6,813 bases of DNA, from positions 1 to 6,813 of the forward strand of contig PMZX01000298.1 of NCBI GenBank assembly GCA_003170035.1. The letters run 5' to 3'. The stretch's first letter is position 1; each line of letters begins with the position of its first letter. The notes below the pieces were generated by a model. It searched no databases. It worked only from the letters and a program-made list of their open reading frames with translations, and was not told the origin of the DNA. The DNA comes from Myxococcales bacterium (lineage in GTDB: Bacteria > Myxococcota_A > Polyangia > Fen-1088). A program made the translations under genes and the position numbers. Shown in pieces: positions 1 through 5,688 of this stretch.

Positions 1-1
1 G

Positions 2-1336
2 GTGCGAGAGGCACTGGCGGTTAGTCCGCCGGCTAGGCGAGAGACGGAGGCAGTCACCCCGCCACGCAGGCCAGAGGCTGTCGCGGCGACACCGCCGCCG
101 GGGCCAGAGGTTGTCGCGGCGACCCCGGCGCCCAAACCAGAGCCAATCGCGGCGACACCACCGCCCAAACCGGAGGCAGTGACGCCGCTTCCGCTATTCG
201 AACCCGCGCCATCGCCTCGCCCTGTGGCACAAAGTGAGCTTGGGGCAAAGCCCAGCCCAGGCGTTTCTCCGTCGGCGTCGCAGGTAGTTGCCGCGACAGG
301 CGCGCTGCCAGAAGCCCCGATAAGGATGGCCGAGACCGCCGAGGTTGGGGAGGGCGAGTTCGAGGTCGTGGAGGCGGCCGACACGCCGTCGCGTCCATCG
401 TCCGTGGTCCCGACGCCGCCGCCGGTTCCGGGTATTGCCGGGTCCACCGCAGCTATGTCGCAGTCGGCAGGGCGGGAATCTCCCACAACGACAGGCGTAT
501 CAGTCGGAGGTGGAACCGCCTCGGCTTCGGTGAGCGAGGTTCCGCCTCTGCCCGAAGCGCTGTCCCGCAGACCTCTCAAGAAGAGACTCAAGCCGTGGTT
601 CGAGGAGGTCTTCGACGAGGACTATCTGCGCACCTTGCCGTTCATGACCGCTCAACAGACGCTGCGGGAGACGGCCTTCATCAAAGAGGCGCTGTCCCCG
701 CCGGCCGAGGGCGAAGTGCTGGACATTGGGTGCGGCTACGGCCGACATGCCATCGAGTTTGGCCAGCGTGGATTCCGGGTGACGGGTCTCGATCTTTCTT
801 TGCCGCTTCTGATCCGTGCAGCCGACGAAGCCCAGCGTCGGAGTTTGTCGGTGAACTTCGTTCATGCGGACATGCGCGAGATGACCTACGACAGCCAGTT
901 CGACGCCGCATACTGCGTCCTCACATCATTCGGCTACTTCGACGAGGAAACCAACCTGCGCGTCGCCACGTCCGTCTGCCGCGCGATCAAGCCCGGCGGG
1001 CGCTTTCTGGTTGACACCATCAACCGCGACTACATCGTGTCCGATCTACCCAGTCGGATCTGGTGGGAAGGCGACGGCTGCGTGGTGCTAGAGGAAGTGG
1101 ATTTCGATTTTCACACGAGCCGGGTCTTGATCCGACGTTCGATCGTGTTCGGGGATGGACGTCAGGTCGAGAACGAGATTTCGATTCGCGCGTACAGCCT
1201 GCATGAACTGGGCAGGGTCTTGCGTCGAGCCGGGTTCCAAGTCCTCGAGGTGTCGGGAAGCCTGGCAAACAAGGAGCCGTTTCTTGGGGCCGCATCGCGC
1301 CACGTTGTCCTGGTCTGTGAGCGTCCTTTGACGTAA
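2..1336 (+). CDS. Class I SAM-dependent methyltransferase with long Pro/Ala-rich N-terminal extension (5' end probably missing)
   Basis: This protein probably transfers a methyl group from S-adenosylmethionine to an unknown substrate. Residues are numbered from the GTG at position 2. The catalytic domain spans about 195-440. Motif I is VLDIGCGYGRH at 239-249, the ribose-binding acidic residue is D264 in GLDLS, an adenine-contact Asp is likely at D290 in HADMRE, and FDAAYCVLTSFGYF at 300-313 fits motif IV. The C-terminal part, with alternating strands and R-x-Y-S-x-x-E-L, resembles many stand-alone methyltransferases of about 250 aa. Residues 1-195 are rich in Pro, Ala, Val and Glu, carry tandem repeats and look disordered; there is no signal peptide or membrane segment. 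The frame is open to the window edge and the GTG has no visible ribosome site, so it may be an internal Val. The catalytic fold is clear; substrate and true start are unknown. The gene ends at TAA 1334-1336, about 300 bp before the next gene. Confidence 0.88.
   Translation: MREALAVSPPARRETEAVTPPRRPEAVAATPPPGPEVVAATPAPKPEPIAATPPPKPEAVTPLPLFEPAPSPRPVAQSELGAKPSPGVSPSASQVVAATGALPEAPIRMAETAEVGEGEFEVVEAADTPSRPSSVVPTPPPVPGIAGSTAAMSQSAGRESPTTTGVSVGGGTASASVSEVPPLPEALSRRPLKKRLKPWFEEVFDEDYLRTLPFMTAQQTLRETAFIKEALSPPAEGEVLDIGCGYGRHAIEFGQRGFRVTGLDLSLPLLIRAADEAQRRSLSVNFVHADMREMTYDSQFDAAYCVLTSFGYFDEETNLRVATSVCRAIKPGGRFLVDTINRDYIVSDLPSRIWWEGDGCVVLEEVDFDFHTSRVLIRRSIVFGDGRQVENEISIRAYSLHELGRVLRRAGFQVLEVSGSLANKEPFLGAASRHVVLVCERPLT
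62..193 (+). repeat. Four in-frame 33-bp tandem repeats encoding an 11-residue Pro-rich unit
   Basis: Four consecutive 11-residue units lie at residues 21-64 of the methyltransferase: PRRPEAVAATP, PPGPEVVAATP, APKPEPIAATP and PPKPEAVTPLP. The 33-bp period is visible in the DNA, with a shared core like gtcgcggcgacac in the first copies. A degenerate related stretch (residues 10-20, ending EAVTP) precedes them, so the array may continue upstream of the window. The last unit is degenerate at its end. Pro every few residues implies an extended, flexible linker. Such arrays commonly vary in copy number by slippage; that is general knowledge and not shown here. Confidence 0.85.
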
Positions 1337-1359
1337 GTAGATACGCCAGCGCGTTATTT

Positions 1360-1384
1360 TGCACTTTCCTGCGCCGCAAGTGCA
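1360..1384 (+). terminator. Possible stem-loop downstream of the methyltransferase gene
   Basis: TGCACTT at 1360-1366 is a perfect inverted repeat of AAGTGCA at 1378-1384, with an 11-base loop. It begins 24 bp after the methyltransferase stop codon, where a terminator would be expected. It is not followed by a T run (the T-rich bases lie before the stem), so it is not a textbook intrinsic terminator. It could be a weak terminator, a 3' stabilising hairpin or chance. Confidence 0.3.
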
Positions 1385-1554
1385 CAATCCGGCGGCCCGA
1401 GGACACTAACGTCCTGGAAGGATGGGCGTTGGTTCTGAACGCGTAGCGCGCTTCAGGCCTGCTCCCGCCGTGCGCTGCCAGCCATCCATCATTGACGCTA
1501 ATGAAACCGATGCCCGAAACCGAACATCAAAGTGTACAAGAGAGAGTGAACGTT

Positions 1555-1571
1555 GCCAGGAATATTCTGGC
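1555..1571. promoter_or_regulatory. Small dyad in the sigma gene leader (possible operator)
   Basis: GCCAG at 1555-1559 and CTGGC at 1567-1571 form a 5-7-5 inverted repeat, and the interior GAATATTC (1560-1567) is itself a perfect 8-bp palindrome. The site is about 60 bp upstream of the sigma ATG, a place where a repressor or activator could act. It matches no operator I recognise (not LexA, not CIRCE). A TTGCCA at 1553-1558 followed after 14 bp by CCCC at 1573-1576 faintly recalls a heat-shock-type promoter and overlaps the dyad, but the match is too poor to call. Function is inference. Confidence 0.25.
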
Positions 1572-1632
1572 GCCCCGGACCGTATACGTGTAGTAGGGAG
1601 ACCTTCAAGCGACTATTCAAAGAGAATCAGCA

Positions 1633-3204
1633 ATGGACCGTACAGCAACAAGAATGAAAGCAGCTCGTAGGCAGCGGCCAGCAAGTGCAAACAACCGCGT
1701 CAAGGCTGGACGCCGTCATGGGCGAAGCATGGTTGAAGAGTCCGGTCCCTTGCCGCGACCAGCCAACGATGTTGGCATCGAGCTGGGATTGCCAGAGCCT
1801 CCCATGGCCGAAGCTGTGTTTGCAGCCGTGGTGGATGACATTCCCGTGGAGATAGAGCCCATCGAGGCCGCTGTTGTTGCAGCGCCAGAAGAGGATCTGG
1901 AGGTCGAGTTGGTTCCGGTGGTTCCCGAAGAGGAGGGCGACGACGACGCCGACGGGGAAGAGGAAGAGGAGGTGGTCGCCCGCCCTGCTGGGTCTGAAGG
2001 CGAAGCCAAGAAGTCCGACGAGCCGCAGAGTTTCCTCTCGATGTACTTCCGCGACATGGCGGAACTGGAAGTGCTGCGTCCCGAACAGGAGTTCGAGACC
2101 GCGCGCCACATAGAAGAACTCGAGCTTGATCTGTGGCGGGTCATCTTGAGCTTCACCCCCTGGGCAGGGCACGCAATCGCGACCGTCGAGGCCGCGATCG
2201 GCAGGCCTCTTCCCGAATTCAGAGTTTACCGAACCTGGGCCGACCGGGCCGGTCGCCGCGTCGCTGCGGCAAAGAACAGGAAGTTCGAAAAACTGGTAGA
2301 CGGCCTTGCCGCCAAGCTGAAGGAGCTGGACATCGACCGAGTCTTCGTCGATGCCGCTATGGCCGAGATCCATCGTTTGAATGGGGCGGCCAAGCTGGGG
2401 CGTCCCGTCGAGGGTCTTGGCTTCCCGACCAACAACAAGGCGTTCCGCCAGTTCGTGGAGAGCGTGTCCTCGAAGGCGGCAGTGGTGAAGCGCGCCAAGA
2501 ACGAGTTCGTGAAGGCGAACCTGCGCTTGGTCGTGTCCATTGCGCGGCGTTTTAACCATGGCCGCCTGCCGCTGCCTGACCTGATCCAGGAAGGCAACAT
2601 CGGCCTCATGAAGGCCGTGGAGCGCTACGACTATCGGCGCGGCTTCCGCTTCTCCACCTACGCAAGCTGGTGGATCCGTCACGCCATCAGCCGGGCGCTG
2701 GCCGACAAGGGCCGGGCGGTGCGTCTGCCGGTGCACATGATCGACGCCTATCACCGGATCGCGAAATCTGAACGCGAGCTTCAATCCAAGCTGGAGCGGC
2801 CTGCCACCACCGAGGAGATTGCCTCGGTAACCGGAATCGAGGCGGAGAAGCTGGAGAAGATGCGCACCTTCTTGGCCGACAACCCGGTGTCGCTCGACCG
2901 TTCGCTCTCGGACGATGACGGCCGCCGTCTGATCGATGTCCTGGTCGACCCCAATGAGGCGCCGGCTCCTCCCGACCAGATGATGAGCAGCGAGACCCAG
3001 CGGGAGATGCTCAAGCTGTTGAGCGTGCTCAAGCCCATCGAGGCAGACATCCTGCGCAAGCGTTTCGGCTTGGTCAATGACCGCGAACGCACCCTCAAGG
3101 AGATCGGCGACGAATACCGTCTGTCGCGCGAGCGGGTGCGCCAGCTCCAGGAGCAGGCGCTCGGCAAGATGCGCAAGGCGATGGCCAAGCGCGAGATGCT
3201 GTAA
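1633..3204 (+). CDS. RpoD-like (sigma-70 family, group 1/2) RNA polymerase sigma factor with atypical N-terminus
   Basis: This subunit directs core RNA polymerase to promoters. Residues 1-33 are basic ([15 protein letters not shown]); 34-131 are Val/Glu-rich with a tract of Asp and Glu at 99-113, in place of a recognisable region 1.1. Region 1.2 starts near S133 ([13 protein letters not shown]). About 120 poorly conserved residues follow, then region 2 from about 287 ([31 protein letters not shown]). Melting aromatics F338, F340, Y343, W346 and W347 are kept. Region 2.4 reads WWIRHAISR, with H350 and S353 where E. coli sigma70 has Q437 and T440. H368 and D371 match H455/E458 of region 3.0. 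Region 4.2 (487-515) keeps R499, E500, R503 and Q504, so a TTGACA-type -35 is expected. At 523 aa it is shorter than typical RpoD (about 600-700), so a group 2 factor is more likely than the main housekeeping one, but either is possible. ATG 1633 is preferred, with weak AAAGAGAA upstream; M8 and M34 are alternatives. comEC follows after 42 bp. Confidence 0.92.
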   Translation: MDRTATRMKAARRQRPASANNRVKAGRRHGRSMVEESGPLPRPANDVGIELGLPEPPMAEAVFAAVVDDIPVEIEPIEAAVVAAPEEDLEVELVPVVPEEEGDDDADGEEEEEVVARPAGSEGEAKKSDEPQSFLSMYFRDMAELEVLRPEQEFETARHIEELELDLWRVILSFTPWAGHAIATVEAAIGRPLPEFRVYRTWADRAGRRVAAAKNRKFEKLVDGLAAKLKELDIDRVFVDAAMAEIHRLNGAAKLGRPVEGLGFPTNNKAFRQFVESVSSKAAVVKRAKNEFVKANLRLVVSIARRFNHGRLPLPDLIQEGNIGLMKAVERYDYRRGFRFSTYASWWIRHAISRALADKGRAVRLPVHMIDAYHRIAKSERELQSKLERPATTEEIASVTGIEAEKLEKMRTFLADNPVSLDRSLSDDDGRRLIDVLVDPNEAPAPPDQMMSSETQREMLKLLSVLKPIEADILRKRFGLVNDRERTLKEIGDEYRLSRERVRQLQEQALGKMRKAMAKREML

Positions 3205-3220
3205 CTCTCACACGCAACTT

Positions 3221-3254
3221 GGGGCCATGTCGGACGAAGATCCGACATGGTTCT
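3221..3254 (+). promoter_or_regulatory. Perfect 10-bp hairpin that encloses the comEC start codon
   Basis: CCATGTCGGA at 3225-3234 and TCCGACATGG at 3241-3250 are perfect inverted repeats around a 6-base loop, CGAAGA (3235-3240). In RNA the stem can grow to 14 pairs (3221-3224 with 3251-3254) using three G-U pairs and one G-C. The comEC ATG (3247-3249) sits inside the right arm, while the only Shine-Dalgarno-like bases (GAAGA, 3236-3240) lie in the loop. Folding should therefore hide the start codon and lower translation initiation. No T run follows, so it is a poor intrinsic terminator for the sigma gene, although it lies just 20 bp past that stop. The structure is directly seen; a regulatory role is inferred. 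Confidence 0.5.
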
Positions 3255-5661
3255 CGCTGTCTGGGCCTGCGCGTTCGCTTGCGGGATCGCCGTGGCGATC
3301 CTCGCTCAAGCCCAGGTAGCGGCGGGGTTCGGCCTGGTGGCGCTCGGACTGGCGGTCTGGAGACTGAGTCGGCGCTCGTGGGTCTTCGCAGTGGCGGCAT
3401 GTGCGCTGGCGGCGGGTGCCGGGCTTGGCCTCCGAGCGGTTCGGCAGTGCCAAGCCCCGCCCACCGTGCCAGAAAACACGGTGGTTCGCGTGACGGGCCA
3501 GGTGGTCATGGGCCCGGAAGCGGGCGCCGGGCAGGGCGAGAACAAGAAGACGCGGTTTTTGCTGGCTGTTCACTCTGTCGACGCATCTCCCGTGGAAATC
3601 AACGCTGTGGTGACCGTGGCAGAAGGCGTGCCCGACCTGGCGCCGGGGTACGAGGTGGCGCTTTCTGCGCGACTTTTTGTGCCGCTCGGGTTCGCCAATC
3701 CAGGCCTGCCCGACGCGCGTCTTCTCTCCAAGGCGCAAGGTGTGGATCTGCTGGCCAGCGTCCGAAACGCTGCGGACATCCAGGTCGTGAGCGGGCTGGA
3801 GGGATCGAGCTTGCAGCCGCGAAGCCTGGCTTTCCGTCTGCGCTCGGTCATGGCACGCGTGATCAACCAGCGCCTCGACGGTCCGGCAGCGGCCTTCGTG
3901 CGCACCATGGTACTGGGCGAGCGTACCGAGGTATCACCCGAGGTCGAGGAGGGGTTTCGTGCGGCGGGTGCCACCCACGTGCTTTCTGTCTCGGGCCTGC
4001 ACCTGGCTGTGGTGGCGGCGCTGGTCTTCGGGCTGTTGCGCCGCCTGGCCTTGCTGGTTCCCGGTTGGGCCTTGCGTGTGAATGCCACTGCGCTGGCCGC
4101 TGCGCTGTCGCTACCCGCGGTGGCTCTGTATACCTTGCTCACCGGCGAGGCAGTCGCCACCCTGCGCTCGGCTTTCATGGCTGCTGTCGCGTTGGGCGCG
4201 ATGCTGTTCAACCGACCGTTCTCCCTTGCTGCCAGTATTGCGTTCGCCGCCCTGGTCTTGCTGGTGCAATCGCCGCTGGCTTTGCTGGATGTCTCGTTTC
4301 AGCTCTCGTTCGCGTCGGTGATTGCGCTCGGCTTTTTTGCGCAGCGGTTCTCGCCTGCAGCGCCGCCCAAGGGCGCAAGCCGCTTGCGGCGGGCCTTGGG
4401 ATGGCTCGGTCGCTGTCTGGCCGCAAGCAGCGTCGCAAGCCTGAGCACCATGCCTCTGGTGGCACACCATTTTGGCGAGGTGACGCCGGCCGCGCCTGTC
4501 GGCAATCTGGTGTTGGTACCGCTGGTCGAACTGGCGGTTCTGCCTTGCGGGCTGGTGGGCGCACTTCTGGCCCTGATTCATCCGGTGCTCGGGGCTGCGC
4601 CGCTCTGGATCGCAGGTCTGGCGTCGCAGGCGGCGCTCCATGGGGCCGAGGGATTTCGGCGTCTGGCGCCTATCATCTTGGTTCGCTATCCCAACCTGTT
4701 TGAAAGCGCAGCCCTGGTGGCCAGCGCGGGCTTTCTTCTCTACGGGCTGTCACGGGGCACGGGCCGGCGATCGCGATGGCTGCTATCGGCATTCTTGGCC
4801 GGCTCGCTGGCCGCGGGCAGCCTGGTGGTGCGCGACCTGCGCCGCAGAACGGCTGATGAGATGCGTGTGACTTTCATCGACGTGGGGCAGGGGGACTCGG
4901 CCCTGCTGGAGGGGCCGGGCGGGTTCGTCATGCTGGTCGACGGCGGTGGCCGCTACGATGATTCCTTTGACACCGGGGCGCGCGTAATCGAGCCGGTGTT
5001 GCGTGCGCGCGGCATCGGCCGCGTCGATCTGGTCGTCCTTTCCCACCCGCATCCTGACCATCTCAACGGCCTTCTGCGCGTGCTGGCGCGCTTCGAGGTG
5101 GGCGCGCTGTGGACCAGCGGCGACGACGGGCACAACCCGAAGTACAGCGAGATGCTGGCTTTGGCGCATCTGCGTGGCGTGTCCACGCCGGTGCCGACCT
5201 GGTTCGAAAGCAAGGGCGTGCGTATCGAACCGCTGGGGCCTTGGGTAGGGGACGTCATCGGCCCGCCGCCCGGGCTGGACGCGAACAACGCCTCGCTGGT
5301 GGTGCGCGCGAGCTATGCCGGACATGCAGTGCTGTTCACCGGAGACATCGGGGTCGACGGTGAGGCTGAGCTGGTGGCGCGGGGAGAGACGGGCCTGACC
5401 ATCGCCAGCGACGTGGTCAAGGTTCCCCATCATGGCAGCCGAAACTCGTCGGGAGATGAGTTCTTGGCGGCCGTACGGCCAAGAACAGCGGTGGTCTCGG
5501 TGGGCAGACACAACACCTTCCATCTGCCCAGCACTGCAACCTTGGCCCGATACGACGCGCGGGGCGTGCCCATGCGTCGCACGGATCTGGATGGCGCGGT
5601 CACGGTGGCCATCGATGCCCAGGGCGGCTTGTCGGTGAGCTGCGTGCGGGGCTGCCGATGA
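3247..5661 (+). CDS. comEC: ComEC/Rec2-family DNA internalisation channel
   Basis: ComEC forms the inner-membrane channel that carries single-stranded DNA into the cytoplasm in natural transformation; its metallo-beta-lactamase domain is thought to be the nuclease that degrades the other strand. At 804 aa the length is typical. About three N-terminal membrane segments (residues 1-62) are followed by a soluble DUF4131/OB-like part (about 70-195). The Competence domain (about 220-530) shows [16 protein letters not shown] at 241-256, LRSAFMAA from 306 and [13 protein letters not shown] from 346, with many hydrophobic helices. The MBL domain starts near 539 ([11 protein letters not shown]) and keeps the expected residues: HPHPDH at 600-605, FTGD with D700, PHHGS at 727-731 and HNTFHLPS at 755-762. 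All three domains are intact. ATG 3247 is the only start codon in frame after the sigma stop and before the first membrane helix. It lies within a hairpin. No comEA or pilus gene is visible in the window, so active competence cannot be judged here. Confidence 0.95.
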   Translation: MVLAVWACAFACGIAVAILAQAQVAAGFGLVALGLAVWRLSRRSWVFAVAACALAAGAGLGLRAVRQCQAPPTVPENTVVRVTGQVVMGPEAGAGQGENKKTRFLLAVHSVDASPVEINAVVTVAEGVPDLAPGYEVALSARLFVPLGFANPGLPDARLLSKAQGVDLLASVRNAADIQVVSGLEGSSLQPRSLAFRLRSVMARVINQRLDGPAAAFVRTMVLGERTEVSPEVEEGFRAAGATHVLSVSGLHLAVVAALVFGLLRRLALLVPGWALRVNATALAAALSLPAVALYTLLTGEAVATLRSAFMAAVALGAMLFNRPFSLAASIAFAALVLLVQSPLALLDVSFQLSFASVIALGFFAQRFSPAAPPKGASRLRRALGWLGRCLAASSVASLSTMPLVAHHFGEVTPAAPVGNLVLVPLVELAVLPCGLVGALLALIHPVLGAAPLWIAGLASQAALHGAEGFRRLAPIILVRYPNLFESAALVASAGFLLYGLSRGTGRRSRWLLSAFLAGSLAAGSLVVRDLRRRTADEMRVTFIDVGQGDSALLEGPGGFVMLVDGGGRYDDSFDTGARVIEPVLRARGIGRVDLVVLSHPHPDHLNGLLRVLARFEVGALWTSGDDGHNPKYSEMLALAHLRGVSTPVPTWFESKGVRIEPLGPWVGDVIGPPPGLDANNASLVVRASYAGHAVLFTGDIGVDGEAELVARGETGLTIASDVVKVPHHGSRNSSGDEFLAAVRPRTAVVSVGRHNTFHLPSTATLARYDARGVPMRRTDLDGAVTVAIDAQGGLSVSCVRGCR
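5460..5486. repeat. Intragenic inverted repeat in the MBL-coding part of comEC
   Basis: GTTCTTGG at 5460-5467 and CCAAGAAC at 5479-5486 are perfect 8-bp inverted repeats separated by 11 bp. GGCCGTACGGCC at 5469-5480 is a perfect 12-bp palindrome overlapping the right arm, centred 1.5 bp away from the larger dyad. The DNA encodes the ordinary-looking residues FLAAVRPRT just after the PHHGS motif, so the symmetry may be a by-product of GC-rich coding sequence. Confidence 0.35.
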
Positions 5662-5686
5662 GCCGGAGCGATAGCCGTCGCCGGCT
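5661..5686. terminator. Possible bidirectional stem-loop between convergent comEC and phosphatase genes
   Basis: AGCCG at 5661-5665 pairs with CGGCT at 5682-5686. After a two-base bulge, GCGA at 5668-5671 pairs with TCGC at 5678-5681, leaving the 6-base loop TAGCCG. It starts on the last base of the comEC stop codon and ends three bases before the end of the opposing gene, filling almost the whole 27-bp gap. The position suits a terminator shared by two convergent genes, and being an inverted repeat it would form in both transcripts. No T run is seen on either side, so termination is inference. Confidence 0.35.
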
Positions 5687-5688
5687 GG

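Larger units (their letters stand above)
1337..1632. other. 296-bp intergenic region upstream of the sigma gene, no convincing gene
   Basis: The stretch lies between the methyltransferase stop and the sigma factor start and is visibly less GC-rich than its flanks in its second half. An 82-codon frame (1422-1670) runs through it, but its Arg/Ser-rich composition and lack of any recognisable motif argue against a real protein. It presumably holds the sigma gene promoter and 5' leader. No match with both a good -35 and a good -10 at normal spacing was found: TTGACG at 1492-1497 and 1328-1333 lack a partner. Two small inverted repeats are listed separately. A weak Shine-Dalgarno-like AAAGAGAA at 1619-1626 precedes the sigma ATG by about six to eight bases. 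Confidence 0.6.

Noticed and set aside
2..4. GTG as the true start of the methyltransferase
   Set aside because: No upstream sequence is available to show a ribosome site, and the Pro-rich repetitive stretch seems to continue to the edge, so the gene is treated as 5'-partial.
1328..1358. TTGACG near the methyltransferase stop with GTTATT as a promoter
   Set aside because: The spacing is 19 bp, the -10 matches only three of six bases, and the -35 is coding sequence for the last residues.
1492..1497. TTGACG as the -35 of a sigma gene promoter
   Set aside because: No TATAAT-like hexamer lies 16-18 bp downstream; the bases there are GC-rich (around GAAACC).
1553..1580. Heat-shock (sigma32-type) promoter TTGCCA-N14-CCCC
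   Set aside because: Only half of each element matches the CTTGAAA / CCCCAT consensus, and such partial matches are common by chance.
1422..1670. 82-codon open frame between the methyltransferase and sigma genes
   Set aside because: It overlaps the sigma start, its ATG directly abuts a GGAAGG-like sequence with no proper spacing, and its Arg/Ser/Asn-rich translation shows no motif or domain.
1627..2784. 385-codon open frame antisense to the sigma gene
   Set aside because: It lies fully opposite a clearly recognised sigma factor. Long antisense frames are expected with strong GC third-position bias, and the translation shows no recognisable fold.
3227..3229. ATG in the left hairpin arm as an alternative comEC start
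   Set aside because: It is in a different frame from comEC and would read into the shadow frame, so it cannot start this protein.
3219..4703. 494-codon open frame overlapping comEC in another frame
   Set aside because: Its Gly/Arg/Ala-rich translation is typical of a GC-rich shadow, whereas the comEC frame carries all family motifs.
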